This document shows positions 41,751 through 50,921 of a stretch of 64,000 nt of DNA, piece after piece. Source of the stretch: JBBEAM01 sp040882845 (GTDB lineage Bacteria > Pseudomonadota > Alphaproteobacteria > Kiloniellales > DSM-21159); the NCBI GenBank assembly GCA_040882845.1, contig JBBEAM010000009.1, positions 310,001 through 374,000 of the forward strand. The letters are read 5' to 3'. The position numbers and the translations under genes were made by a program. The notes under the pieces were generated by a model. That model saw only the letters and a list, made by a program, of their open reading frames with translations. It was not told where the DNA came from and made no database searches. Within the stretch, counting starts at the first letter, position 1. The number at the start of each line of letters is the position of its first letter.

Positions 41751-42845
41751 ATGGGGCAGGACGTTCAGCTTGAGAGCGTCACCATGCGCTTCGGCGATTT
41801 CACCGCCGTCAGAGACGCCAATCTGACAATCCAAGCCGGCGAGTTCTTCTCTTTCCTCGGCCCCTCGGGCTGCGGCAAGACCACCATCCTGCGCATGGTC
41901 TCCGGCTTCATCGACCCCAGCGAAGGCGCAGTGCGCATCGGCGGCGCGGATATGCGCGGCATCGGCCCGAACAAGCGGCCGACGGCGCTGATTTTCCAGA
42001 ACCTCGCGCTCTTCCCGCTGATGAAGGTCTGGGAGAACATCGCCTTCGGCCTGGAGGTGCGCGGCGTCGGCAAGGCCGAGCGGCACAAGAAAGCCGAAGA
42101 ACTGCTCGAGCTGATCGCCCTGCCGGGTCAGGGCGATAAGATGGTTTCCGAACTGTCCGGCGGCCAGAAGCAGCGCGTCGCCATCGCCCGCGCGCTCGCG
42201 GTCGAGCCGCAGGTGCTGCTGCTCGACGAGCCGCTCTCGGCCCTCGATCTCAAACTGCGTCAGCACATGCGCGCCGAGCTGCGCGCCATCCAGCGCGCCA
42301 CCGGCGTCACCTTCATCTACATCACCCACGACCAGGGCGAGGCCCTGACCATGTCCGACCGGGTCGGCGTGATGTCGGCCGGCGTGATCGAGCAGGTCGA
42401 CACGCCCGCGAACATCTACAACGACCCCTCGACCGCCTTCGTCGCGACCTTCGTCGGCGAGAACAACCCCTTCCACGGCCGGGTGGTCGAGACGCCGGAG
42501 AGCTTCGCGGTGATCGAAACCGGGCTCGGCCGCTTCCGCGCCCGCAACAAGGCCAGGATGGCGGTCGGCGATTCCGCCATCGTCTTCGTGCGGCCGGAGC
42601 GCTGCCACCTGGTCAACGGCAAGACGCCCGACAACGCCTTCGCCACCAAGGTCGACCGCATCGACCTGGAGGGCGCCTATCTCAATCTCTTCGTCAAGGG
42701 CGAGGGGCCGCGCGACCTGATCGTCCACCTGACCAACGACCAGGACCTGTCGTTCCTCTCGCCCGGCGCCGACGTCCAGATCGGCTTTAGCGCCGAGTCC
42801 GCCGTGGCGCTGCCGGAAGGCGCGATCTCCAGAGAGCAGCCTTAG
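41751..42845 (+). CDS. Polyamine-type ABC transporter ATPase, PotG/PotA-like
   Basis: A 364-residue ATPase. Walker A GPSGCGKTT at about residue 38-46, signature LSGGQKQRVAIARAL at about 136-150, Walker B VLLLDEP at about 156-162, and THDQGEALT with the switch His. A TOBE_2 domain covers about 285-355. The start ATG has AGGGGGA about 7 bases upstream. It energises the two permeases that follow and is a paralogue of the ATPase at 35711-36814. Confidence 0.9.
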   Translation: MGQDVQLESVTMRFGDFTAVRDANLTIQAGEFFSFLGPSGCGKTTILRMVSGFIDPSEGAVRIGGADMRGIGPNKRPTALIFQNLALFPLMKVWENIAFGLEVRGVGKAERHKKAEELLELIALPGQGDKMVSELSGGQKQRVAIARALAVEPQVLLLDEPLSALDLKLRQHMRAELRAIQRATGVTFIYITHDQGEALTMSDRVGVMSAGVIEQVDTPANIYNDPSTAFVATFVGENNPFHGRVVETPESFAVIETGLGRFRARNKARMAVGDSAIVFVRPERCHLVNGKTPDNAFATKVDRIDLEGAYLNLFVKGEGPRDLIVHLTNDQDLSFLSPGADVQIGFSAESAVALPEGAISREQP

Positions 42846-42866
42846 GCCGAGGGGGAGCGCAGCGCC

Positions 42867-44045
42867 ATGGAAGCCGCCCGCGATTTCCTGCGCCGCTACG
42901 GTGGCCTGATGACCGCTTACATCTTCGCCGGCTGCGGCATCTGGATGATCGGCATGATCGTTCTGCCGCAGCTGCTGATGGTCGAAAAGTCGCTGATCTA
43001 CGCCGACAAGGCGGCCAGCGCCCAGGTCGCGATGACGCGGGGCGAGACCGACCGGCTGTTCGTCGAGATGGGCCGCGCCGAATCCCGCATCCGCGAGCTG
43101 GACCGCCAGATCGAGAGCATCGAGAGCGGCGAAGGCGGGGAACAGCAGCAAAGCACCGGCTCGATCCTCAACCCCTTCGCCAGCCAGTCCCCGCAGAGCG
43201 CCCTCTCCGCCGAGGAACTGGAGGCCGAGATGGCAGCCCTGACGGCGCGGATCGAGACGATTAAGCAGGAGATCGCCGAGAACGACGCGGCCTTGAAAGA
43301 CCTGATGGTCGAGGCTCAGCCGAAATACGGCTTCGCCAACTACGCGGAACTGATTGCAAACGATCTCAACCGCGCAATCTTTTTCAAGACCATCTGGTCC
43401 TCGGTGATGGTGACCTTCGTCGCGCTGGTGGTCTGCTATCCCATCGCCTTCTACCTGGCCAAGGCGGCGCCCAGCGAACAGGCGGCGCTGCTGATGCTGG
43501 CGCTGGTCGTGCCCTACTGGGTCAACGAGATCCTGCGCACCTTCGCCTGGCTGATGATCCTTTCCGACGGCGGGATCCTCAATTCGGCGCTGCTCTGGCT
43601 CGGCGCGATCTCGGAACCGATCCGCTACCGCGCCGGCAACGCCGCCGTCGTGATCGGCATGGTCTACGCCTACATCCTCTTCATGGTGTTCCCGATCTAC
43701 AACACCATCGACACCCTGGACAGGAACCAGCTCGAGGCCGCGCGCGATCTCGGCGCGCCCTGGTGGCGGATTCACTGGCGGGTGGTGATCCCCCACGCCA
43801 AGCCGGGCATCGCCGTCGGCTGCATCATGACCTTCATGCTGGCGGCAGGCTCCTACGCCGTGCCGCTGATCCTCGGCGGAACCCAGTCGAAGTGGTTCAC
43901 CGAGATCATCTACGACAACTTCTACGAGGCGAACGACTGGGGCCTCGGCTCCGCCTACGCCTTCGTGCTGCTGGCCACCTGTATCGTCTTCATCCTGGCG
44001 ATGATGAAGCTGTTCCGGGTCGGCCTGCAGGACATCGCGAAGTAG
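42867..44045 (+). CDS. ABC transporter permease with coiled-coil insertion, PotH/PotB-like
   Basis: A 392-residue permease, about 100 residues longer than usual. After the first membrane segment (about 15-39) comes an insertion at about 45-150 rich in Glu, Gln, Arg and Ala. It has two heptad-type stretches (RAESRIRELDRQIESIES and LEAEMAALTARIETIKQEIA) split by a Ser/Gln-rich hinge, so an antiparallel coiled coil on the periplasmic side is likely. The rest is a normal permease core with the EAA loop LEAARDLGAPWWRIHWRVV, then IPHAKPG. The insertion may dock the binding protein. Confidence 0.85.
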   Translation: MEAARDFLRRYGGLMTAYIFAGCGIWMIGMIVLPQLLMVEKSLIYADKAASAQVAMTRGETDRLFVEMGRAESRIRELDRQIESIESGEGGEQQQSTGSILNPFASQSPQSALSAEELEAEMAALTARIETIKQEIAENDAALKDLMVEAQPKYGFANYAELIANDLNRAIFFKTIWSSVMVTFVALVVCYPIAFYLAKAAPSEQAALLMLALVVPYWVNEILRTFAWLMILSDGGILNSALLWLGAISEPIRYRAGNAAVVIGMVYAYILFMVFPIYNTIDTLDRNQLEAARDLGAPWWRIHWRVVIPHAKPGIAVGCIMTFMLAAGSYAVPLILGGTQSKWFTEIIYDNFYEANDWGLGSAYAFVLLATCIVFILAMMKLFRVGLQDIAK

Positions 44046-44057
44046 GGGCCGGCAGGG

Positions 44058-44957
44058 ATGACCGGGCGCCTCGACTCCAACGCGCTGCTGCGCTTCGCCA
44101 CGCGCGGCTATCTGATCCTGTTCTTTGCCTACATGTTCCTGCCGCTGGTCTTCATGGTGATCGCCGCCTTCAACACGCCGGGCATTCCGCGGGCGGTGCC
44201 CTTCGAGGGCTTCACCCTGAAGTGGTTCTCCCGGCTGTTCGCCAACGAGCCGCTGTGGTCGGCGGTGCTCAACTCGCTGATCATCGGCATCGGCGTGATC
44301 TGCCTGTCGATCTTCCTCGGCCTCGCAGGAGCCCTGCTGCTGACCCGCCTGCATACCCAGGCGCGCACCTTCATCTACGGCGTGCTGGTCTCGCCGCTGC
44401 TGACCCCGGGCATCATTCTCGGCATCTCGACCCTGGTGTTCTGGAACAACCTGGGCGTCGGCGGCGGCCTGCTCCTTGCCACCCTGGCTCAAAGCACCTT
44501 CATTTCGGCCTACTGCATGCTGCTGTTCATGGCCCGGTTGCAGCGCTTCGACCACGATCTGGAGGAAGCTGCGCTGGACCTCGGCGCTTCGCACCAGCAG
44601 GTATTCTGGAAGATCACCCTGCCCTTCCTCAAGCCGACCGTCCTGACCGGCGCGGTGATCGCTTTCCTGCAGTCCTTCGAGAACTTCAACACCACGGTCT
44701 TCGCCATCGGCACCGACACCACCATGACCATTCAGCTCGCCTCCATGGCGCGGCTGAGTCTCACGCCGGAGGTCAATGCCCTGGCGGTGATCTTCATCGG
44801 CCTGACCGTGGTGATCGCAATTCTCTACGAGCTGAAACGCCGGGCCGAGCGGATCAAGCAGGAGATGCAGCGCGAGGCGGCCGCGCGCGCCGACGCCGAG
44901 ATGATCGAGACGGTGAGCGAGCCGGCCGCCCTGCTGGCCAAGCCGCAGCGGGCCTGA
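44058..44957 (+). CDS. Polyamine-type ABC transporter permease, PotI/PotC-like
   Basis: A 299-residue permease starting 12 bases after the previous one. Membrane segment 1 covers about residue 14-38 (GYLILFFAYMFLPLVFMVIA), followed by AFNTPGIP, the position of the FN motif of PotC/PotI. The EAA loop is LEEAALDLGASHQQVFWKIT, then LPFLKP, at about 174-200. A basic and Glu-rich tail of about 30 residues ends the protein in the cytoplasm. It completes the operon. Confidence 0.88.
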   Translation: MTGRLDSNALLRFATRGYLILFFAYMFLPLVFMVIAAFNTPGIPRAVPFEGFTLKWFSRLFANEPLWSAVLNSLIIGIGVICLSIFLGLAGALLLTRLHTQARTFIYGVLVSPLLTPGIILGISTLVFWNNLGVGGGLLLATLAQSTFISAYCMLLFMARLQRFDHDLEEAALDLGASHQQVFWKITLPFLKPTVLTGAVIAFLQSFENFNTTVFAIGTDTTMTIQLASMARLSLTPEVNALAVIFIGLTVVIAILYELKRRAERIKQEMQREAAARADAEMIETVSEPAALLAKPQRA

Positions 44958-44995
44958 GCTTTTCGTTGCCGCCCCCGCGGCGGTAGGATGCCGCC

Positions 44996-45697
44996 ATGAA
45001 GATCGCATTCCGCTGCCCGCCCGAACTCGAGGCGCTCTTACCCCGGCCGATCCCGGCGCGCGAGGGCCTGCCCGCGTGGCTGCGCGCCATGCCGCAGTTC
45101 GCAGAAGAGCCCGATCTCGGCTTCGAGCTGCGCACGCTCAAGCACTGCCCACCCTTCGTCGACGCCATGGGCACGGGCTTTCTGGTTCCCCTGTCCGCCG
45201 ATGTCCAGGTCTCCCAGGGGCGCTTTTCCTGGGACTGGGACCTGCCACCCTCCTCCCTGGGCGAGACGACGCGGGCGCCGCTGTCCTTCCACTATCCGGC
45301 GCAGGTCGAGGGCACGCCGCTGCACGCGCCCGACACCGCCGTGATCAAGTTCAACAACTTCTGGACCGTGGAGTTGCCCGAGGGGGTATCGCTGCTGGTG
45401 CTGCATCCGATCAACCGCGAGGAGCTGCCCTTCCGCAGCCTGACCGGCGTGGTCGACGCCGATCTCTACAAGGACGCCTTCATCCAGTTCCCGGCGCGCT
45501 GGTGCGACCCCGGCTTCGAGGGAACCCTGCAACGCGGCACGCCGGTCGCGCAGTGCATTCCCTTCCGCCGCGAGGCGCTGGAACTGGCGTTCGAGGGGCT
45601 GGAAGGCGAAGGCGCCGCCGCCTTCCGCGAGGTCCAGGCCGCCCTGGCCGAGCAGCCCGGAGTCTATCGCAAGCGTTTCCGCGCCAAACGGCGGTAG
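44996..45697 (+). CDS. Conserved protein of unknown function
   Basis: A 233-residue soluble protein 38 bases after the ABC operon. Visible segments are LPRPIPAREGLPAWLRAMPQ at about residue 15-34, LRTLKHCPPFVDAMGTGFLV at about 43-62 and VIKFNNFWTVELPEG at about 112-126. I associate the 'KxCPPFxDAxxxGfxxP' pattern with a family of unknown function seen in marine bacteria and phages, but I cannot name it with certainty. No signal peptide or catalytic motif is evident. Codon use matches the neighbours. Confidence 0.7.
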   Translation: MKIAFRCPPELEALLPRPIPAREGLPAWLRAMPQFAEEPDLGFELRTLKHCPPFVDAMGTGFLVPLSADVQVSQGRFSWDWDLPPSSLGETTRAPLSFHYPAQVEGTPLHAPDTAVIKFNNFWTVELPEGVSLLVLHPINREELPFRSLTGVVDADLYKDAFIQFPARWCDPGFEGTLQRGTPVAQCIPFRREALELAFEGLEGEGAAAFREVQAALAEQPGVYRKRFRAKRR

Positions 45698-45719
45698 AGA
45701 CCGCGGCAGCGAGAACAGC

Positions 45720-45770
45720 CTTTAAAATTTATAAAAATCTCGGCGATCTTCACGGTTTTTAACGATTTGC
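45720..45770. promoter_or_regulatory. AT-rich promoter region before the glycan genes
   Basis: A stretch with TTTAAAATTTATAAAAATC and later TTTTTAACG stands out in otherwise GC-rich DNA, 40-90 bases before the glycosyltransferase start at 45809. It is probably the promoter region; I cannot place -35 and -10 boxes with confidence. Confidence 0.3.
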
Positions 45771-45808
45771 TCCCTAGACTTCGAGGCGCTCACAGAGAAA
45801 GCCGCGCC

Positions 45809-46816
45809 ATGAAGCTAATCATTCAGATTCCCTGCTACAACGAGGCGGACAGCCTGCCGGTGACGATTCGGGACCTGCCGCGGCGGATTCCGGGCATCGA
45901 CAGCATCGAGATCCTGGTGATCGACGACGGCAGCCGCGACGGCACCAGCGATGTCGCGCGCCGGCTCGGCGTGCACCACGTTGTGCGCCACCGGCGCAAC
46001 CGCGGCCTCGCCGCCGCCTTCCAGAGCGGCATCGACGCGGCCCTGGCGGCCGGCGCCGACATCGTCGTCAACACCGACGCCGACAACCAGTACGACGGCG
46101 GCGCGATTGCGGCGCTGGTCCAGCCGATCCTGGAGCAGCGCGCCGATATCGTGGTCGGCGACCGTCAGGTCGGCTCCAACCCGCACTTCCGCGCCCACAA
46201 GCGCCTGCTGCAGCGCCTCGGCAGCGCGGTGATGCGCCGGCTCTCCGGCCTCGACATTCCCGATGCGGTCAGCGGCTTCCGCGCCATCAGCCGCGAGGCG
46301 GCGCGGCGCATCAACATCGTCTCGAGCTTTTCCTACACCACGGAGATGCTGATCCAGGCCGGGCGGATGCGCCTCGCCGTGACCTCGGTTCCGGTCGGCA
46401 CCAATGCCCCGCTCAGGCCCTCGCGCCTCTTCCTCTCGATCCCGCACTTCATCCGCAACACCGGGATCACCATGGCGCGGGCCTATGCGATGTACAATCC
46501 GCTGAAGGTCTTCGCCACCGCCGGCGCGCTGGCCGCCTTGATCGGCGTCCTGCCGATCGCGCGCTTCCTCTACTTCTACTTCGCCGGCGACGGCGGCGGC
46601 CACCTGCAGTCGCTGGTGCTCGGCGGGGCGCTGGTGATTATCGGCGTGCTCTGCATCATGTTCGGCGTGGTCGCCGACCTGGTCGGCCGCAACCGCCAGC
46701 TGCTGGAGATGACCCTGCTGCGCCTGCGCACGCTGGAAGAGGAGCGTCAGGCCCCGCCCGCCCCGGTCTCGCGGCTCGAGGTGGTTGCCGGCGGAGACGC
46801 CAGGGCGCAGCGTTAA
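45809..46816 (+). CDS. GT2-family glycosyltransferase (polyprenyl-phosphate type)
   Basis: A 335-residue GT-A protein like DPM1/GtrB. The nucleotide-sugar site begins with IIQIPCYNEADSLPVTIRDL at about residue 4-23; the metal-binding segment is VVNTDADNQYDG at about 89-100. Two membrane helices lie at the C-terminal end, at about 234-256 and 268-295 (LVLGGALVIIGVLCIMFG). Such enzymes load a sugar onto undecaprenyl phosphate or act in surface-polysaccharide synthesis. First gene of the rightward glycan unit with the flippase and the GT4 enzyme. Confidence 0.88.
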   Translation: MKLIIQIPCYNEADSLPVTIRDLPRRIPGIDSIEILVIDDGSRDGTSDVARRLGVHHVVRHRRNRGLAAAFQSGIDAALAAGADIVVNTDADNQYDGGAIAALVQPILEQRADIVVGDRQVGSNPHFRAHKRLLQRLGSAVMRRLSGLDIPDAVSGFRAISREAARRINIVSSFSYTTEMLIQAGRMRLAVTSVPVGTNAPLRPSRLFLSIPHFIRNTGITMARAYAMYNPLKVFATAGALAALIGVLPIARFLYFYFAGDGGGHLQSLVLGGALVIIGVLCIMFGVVADLVGRNRQLLEMTLLRLRTLEEERQAPPAPVSRLEVVAGGDARAQR

Positions 46817-46848
46817 ACCCAGGTCTCCATCCGAATCAAGCCGGGCAC

Positions 46849-48216
46849 ATGAGCTCCCCCAGCAAAGCCAAAATCATGGATTTCGCTAAAATCCGCCGGA
46901 TCGATGCGCTGTGGCGCGACAGCTTCTGGCTGCTGGTCATGCGATTCTTCAACCTCGGGATCATGCTGCTGCTCTCCATCCTGCTCAGCCGTACCCTCGG
47001 CGCAGAGCAGTACGGCGTCTTCGCATTCGGCCTGGCGGTCCTGATGATCGCCGTGGTGCCAGCGCGCTTTGGCTTCGATCAGTATCTTGCCAGCGAGATT
47101 CCTGCGCTGATCCACAAGCAGGCGTACGCAGAGGTCAAGGGTCTGGTCAGTTGGGCATATCTGGTCACTTTCGGCATCTCCTTGGGCATCGCAGCGACAT
47201 GGGCCGCTGCCTGGGCTCTAGTCCCATCCCTCTTGGCTTTCGACCTTTGGCTTTCGACCATGATCTCGCTATGCGGGTTGCCATTCTTGGCCCTGCTGCA
47301 TTGCCGCCTCGGCGTACTGCGCGGCCAGCACAAGACCGTTGCCGGGCAGCTGCCAATCGTAGTGATCCAACCCTTGGCGGCGATCCTGCTGACTGGCGCA
47401 GCGATCACAGTGAACCAGCAGGCACTGGACGGCTTGCTCTCGCAAGCTCTCTTCGCGGCATCGATGCTCGTCGTCTGCGGCCTATCCTTCGTCTTCATGC
47501 ACGCCAGCCTTGAGCCCAGCTACCGGAACCTTGCCCGCTCCTATAGGGCACCTTCCTGGGCAAAGGCGGCAGCGCCCTTGATGATGGCGGGTGGCTTTTC
47601 CATTGTGATCGCCCACGTCGGCGTCATTTTCCTTGGTGCTCTGCTGGATGAAGCGGCGGCGGGGATATATCAGCCTGCGGCGCAGCTTGCCGCTTTTGTT
47701 ATGCTCGCCTTCCACATGGTGAATCAGCCGCTTGGTCCAAGGATCGCGCAGCTTTTCGCGGAGGGCAAACTAGAGGTGCTGCAGCAGCTAATCACTCGGG
47801 TCGCTGTGATCTGTGCGGCGTTCTCCCTCGTCGTCTCGCTATGCTTCTTCCTCTGGGGGGCGGCGGCACTTTCGATCTACGGCGCCGAGTTCTCCGCAGC
47901 GGCACCGGCTCTCTGGATACTTACGGCCGGTTCCCTGGCTACAGTCGCCTTGGGGCCTGCGGCCATGATCCTGATGATGCTCGGTTACGGCTATCTGGTT
48001 GCGCTGCTCACAGCGGGCGGCGCAATCCTGTCCATTGTCCTCACCGTTACGCTCATTCCACTTCTAGGCATCGAAGGTGCAGCGTTCGCAAATATCGGTG
48101 CCCTGCTCTCCTGGAACCTTGTGGCAGCCTATTTCGTGATTCGCCGGACCGGACTCTATTCCTCGCCGCTGCTGCGCGTGGTCCCGGCCGCATTCCTCCG
48201 CCCGGAGCTGGCGTGA
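46849..48216 (+). CDS. Polysaccharide/oligosaccharide flippase (Wzx-like)
   Basis: A 455-residue membrane protein with about 12 hydrophobic segments, starting MSSPSKAKIM (an alternative ATG is 27 bases in). The first helix region LVMRFFNLGIMLLLSILLSR is followed by TLGAEQYGVFAFGLAVL, the typical opening of the MOP/PST flippase family. It would move a lipid-linked sugar unit across the inner membrane. The base composition is less GC-biased than in the genes before 46816. Its stop overlaps the next gene by 4 bases. Confidence 0.86.
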   Translation: MSSPSKAKIMDFAKIRRIDALWRDSFWLLVMRFFNLGIMLLLSILLSRTLGAEQYGVFAFGLAVLMIAVVPARFGFDQYLASEIPALIHKQAYAEVKGLVSWAYLVTFGISLGIAATWAAAWALVPSLLAFDLWLSTMISLCGLPFLALLHCRLGVLRGQHKTVAGQLPIVVIQPLAAILLTGAAITVNQQALDGLLSQALFAASMLVVCGLSFVFMHASLEPSYRNLARSYRAPSWAKAAAPLMMAGGFSIVIAHVGVIFLGALLDEAAAGIYQPAAQLAAFVMLAFHMVNQPLGPRIAQLFAEGKLEVLQQLITRVAVICAAFSLVVSLCFFLWGAAALSIYGAEFSAAAPALWILTAGSLATVALGPAAMILMMLGYGYLVALLTAGGAILSIVLTVTLIPLLGIEGAAFANIGALLSWNLVAAYFVIRRTGLYSSPLLRVVPAAFLRPELA

Positions 48217-49322
48217 TCCGAATCTGCATTTTGGCTAATGCGCGGGCGGTGCATACGCAACGCTGGGCCAAAGCCCTGGCGGAACGTGGCCACGACGTCA
48301 CAGTACTCAGCATCCGTCACGCGGAAATCCCGGGCGTACAGGTCGTCACTAAATCCGTAGGGCCGATCAACTCGCCGAGCAGGTTCTGGTCCCTACTGAG
48401 CTACATGTGGCTGGCAATCGTCGCGCGCTATGTCCTAGCAAGGCTGCGGCCGAATGTGGTCAACGCCCACTACTGCATCACCCACGGCAGCATCGCTCGC
48501 TTCTCCAAGGCGCGGCCGCGCGTAGTCAACCTCTGGGGAAGCGATGTCCTTGGCTCCGGCGATCGGAAGATGGCGTTTTGGCGCCGCGTACTCCTTCGTT
48601 ACTCTCTGTCCGGAGCCGACATCGTAGTCTCCACCAGCCGCTACATGGCGGAGGTTGCGTCAGGAATTCTCGACCGGCAGCCGAAAATTCATGTCGTTCC
48701 AATCGGTGTCGAGACGGATCGCTTTAAGCCCGCCCCTCTCGAAGGCGCCGACTTACCCCAAGAAGACGCGCCCGTCACTGTCGGCTTCGTGAAGACCTTC
48801 AGCGCAGTCTATGCGCCTGAGATATTCCTCCGCGCCGCCGCCCTTGCTGCAAAGGAGGCAGGAAATCTCCGCTTCGTTATGGCCGGGCGAGGGCCGCTGC
48901 TCGCGGAATGCAGAGCTCTCGCCGAAGACCTTGGACTCAGCAAGCGTGTCGTCTTTCCTGGATTCGTTCAGCACGACGATGTCCCGGAGCTGATGCGAAG
49001 CTTCGATATCCTCGTCAACTGTTCGAACAGTGAAAGCTTCGGCGTTGTCATCTGCGAGGCTGCTGCCACAGGACTCCCCGTGGTGGCAACAGATGTGGGC
49101 GGCGTGCGGGAGACAGTGGTCAATGGCGAGACAGGTCTGCTCGTGCCCAAGGAAAACCCGGCTGCATTGGCCGATGCGATCATCGCACTGACCAAGGATT
49201 CCGATCTCCGCAAACGCCTGGGGCAAGCGGGCCGGAAAATGGTCGAACGCCACTACGATTGGCGAAAAAACGTCGAGACCTTCGAAGCGTTGCTAGCCGG
49301 CCTCGCGGCCTCTGATCGATAG
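48213..49322 (+). CDS. GT4-family glycosyltransferase
   Basis: A 369-residue GT-B enzyme from GTG 48213, which overlaps the flippase stop (GTGA). The N-terminal fold shows RICILANARAVHTQRWAKAL at about residue 3-22, the family's 'h..rWa..L' pattern. The C-terminal donor site has FDILVNCSNSESFGVVICEA at about 264-283, with the E-x7-E motif, and GLPVVATDVGG. It transfers a nucleotide-activated sugar with retention of configuration. Its end lies 8 bases from the convergent methyltransferase gene. Confidence 0.88.
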   Translation: MIRICILANARAVHTQRWAKALAERGHDVTVLSIRHAEIPGVQVVTKSVGPINSPSRFWSLLSYMWLAIVARYVLARLRPNVVNAHYCITHGSIARFSKARPRVVNLWGSDVLGSGDRKMAFWRRVLLRYSLSGADIVVSTSRYMAEVASGILDRQPKIHVVPIGVETDRFKPAPLEGADLPQEDAPVTVGFVKTFSAVYAPEIFLRAAALAAKEAGNLRFVMAGRGPLLAECRALAEDLGLSKRVVFPGFVQHDDVPELMRSFDILVNCSNSESFGVVICEAAATGLPVVATDVGGVRETVVNGETGLLVPKENPAALADAIIALTKDSDLRKRLGQAGRKMVERHYDWRKNVETFEALLAGLAASDR

Positions 49323-49330
49323 GGCCGCAG

Positions 49331-50155
49331 CTAGCGCTGGCAGATTGCGATCAAGTCAAGCGCCCGATCCATCCCTTCGTCGAGATAGAAGAGATCTTCC
49401 GTAGTCCACTGCGTCATGAAGGACCGCAATTCCTCCGGCGTCTTTTGCATGCCACTGCGCGCCGGCGTAACCCGCCGCATTGCCAACCTGACGGCTCGGA
49501 GCAGTGCGAGACCGCTCCTTCCGGCGCGCCGAGCCCGTGCCACCCGTCGCTCCTCGATAGCTTGGAGCTGCGGCGGCGCGAAGAGTCCCTCGACCGCAAC
49601 CTTTGAGAACACTGCGCACAGGGTCGTGGCGAGTTCGCTCGCCTCGTACTCTCGAAGATGGAAAGGGTTCCATGGCCTCTGCCCTTTGCGCAGGCGTATG
49701 CAGCGGTTAGGTGTCGTGAACACAGCGTGCCCGTCCTTGCGGAGCACCCGCGAAATCTCGCGGAGGTAGCTATCGACGTTGTCGACGTGCTCGATCACCT
49801 GGAAGCTGGTGACAAGATCGAAGCTATCGTCGGAGAAAGGTAGCGAGCCGCCGTCGACAACCTTGTAGTCGATGTTTGCTGCGGCGTGCCTGGAGCGGGC
49901 GGCCTCGACGGCCGAGTGGGATACGTCAACACCGCACACCTTGAGTGCCCGCTCCGCCAGGATCGCCGTGCCATAGCCATTGTTGCATCCGAGATCGAGT
50001 ACCTCCTTGCCCTCGGCTAGATCGGAGGCGCGGCCATAGGCACGCCGATGGATCAGGGACAGCAGGTAGGTCTCGGGCTTGTCGAAATATTGCGAGACCA
50101 GCGGGTGTTGTTCCGACTGGAACAATAGATTCTTCGAGGCCATGGCGTTGGTCAT
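49331..50155 (-). CDS. Class I SAM-dependent methyltransferase (glycan cluster, 1)
   Basis: A 274-residue methyltransferase. Motif I is VLDLGCNNGYGTAILAE at about residue 52-68, the acidic cofactor residue follows in GVDVSHSAV, and post-I and motif II segments are SFDLVTSFQVIEHVDN at about 108-123. A C-terminal part of about 90 residues is Arg-rich and may bind the substrate. Position with glycosyltransferases suggests methylation of a sugar or of a chain end. It overlaps the following methyltransferase gene by 4 bases. Confidence 0.84.
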   Translation of the reverse strand: MTNAMASKNLLFQSEQHPLVSQYFDKPETYLLSLIHRRAYGRASDLAEGKEVLDLGCNNGYGTAILAERALKVCGVDVSHSAVEAARSRHAAANIDYKVVDGGSLPFSDDSFDLVTSFQVIEHVDNVDSYLREISRVLRKDGHAVFTTPNRCIRLRKGQRPWNPFHLREYEASELATTLCAVFSKVAVEGLFAPPQLQAIEERRVARARRAGRSGLALLRAVRLAMRRVTPARSGMQKTPEELRSFMTQWTTEDLFYLDEGMDRALDLIAICQR

Positions 50156-50874
50156 GACGTCACCGTACTGCGAACATGATTAAGTTCCGGTTGCCGGACC
50201 TCGCGATCCAGTACATAGAAGTAGAAGTTGGCGAAGGAAGTTTCACTTTCGTCCGAGCCCGGCGGAAAAGCGTTCGAAACCTCCCTAAAGAGGCGCCAGT
50301 TCGGCCTCTCACTCTCGACCCAGCGAGAAAAGGCGCGGTGCCGGACATGCGGTTCGGGAGAGGAGCAGTTTACGTTGCTTGAAAAAATCGCAATGTACTT
50401 CGACGAAGCATCGAAGACTGCGGCCATATGCGCCTCGAACACCTCGTCCTCCACAAGGTGGTAAATCACGTCCAGCGACATCGACAGCTCGTGCTTTCCG
50501 GGCTCGATTGTGCCTAGTACGGCAAAACTCATGCCGGGGTTCTGAGCAAAGCGCTCGCGGCAGAGATCGACAGCCTTTGGCGCGATATCGAGACCTAGGT
50601 ATTGAGGATAGTTCGCGAGCTCCAGCTGTGCGCCGTCGCCACATCCGAATTCGACTACGGTCTCGATGCCGTGTTCAGCGACGAAGCTGTTCAGCGTCTC
50701 TGCCTTGAATTTCGCCAGGCGACCGTATGAGCCTTGCCCGGAGTTCCCGCCAGTACGATAACGCTGCTCCCAATAGGCTGAAGAGCCCGAAAACCTAAGC
50801 CTCTTGGCCTTACCATAGATTCGATGCGCCCAAGACCCCAGTACCGGCGTGTTCTTGATCATTCTACGCAGCAT
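50152..50874 (-). CDS. Class I SAM-dependent methyltransferase (glycan cluster, 2)
   Basis: A 240-residue methyltransferase-fold protein with motif I as VVEFGCGDGAQLELA at about residue 77-91 and GLDIAPKAVDLCRERFA after it. The middle contains MSLDVIYHLVEDEVFEAHM, where the 'D..h.l' of other members is found. The N-terminus is basic (RRMIKNTPVLGSWAHRIYGK). Likely to act on a surface-glycan precursor together with its two neighbours. Base composition is lower in GC than in the genes after 51 kb. Confidence 0.8.
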   Translation of the reverse strand: MLRRMIKNTPVLGSWAHRIYGKAKRLRFSGSSAYWEQRYRTGGNSGQGSYGRLAKFKAETLNSFVAEHGIETVVEFGCGDGAQLELANYPQYLGLDIAPKAVDLCRERFAQNPGMSFAVLGTIEPGKHELSMSLDVIYHLVEDEVFEAHMAAVFDASSKYIAIFSSNVNCSSPEPHVRHRAFSRWVESERPNWRLFREVSNAFPPGSDESETSFANFYFYVLDREVRQPELNHVRSTVTS

Positions 50875-50921
50875 TCTTCGCTCCTCGCATATCTAGGCTC
50901 TCGAACAGGCACTCATCATTT

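Noticed and set aside
40443..45008. 1521-codon open frame on the minus strand
   Set aside because: It is the antisense of the complete ABC transporter operon; the product is low-complexity and has no recognisable fold.
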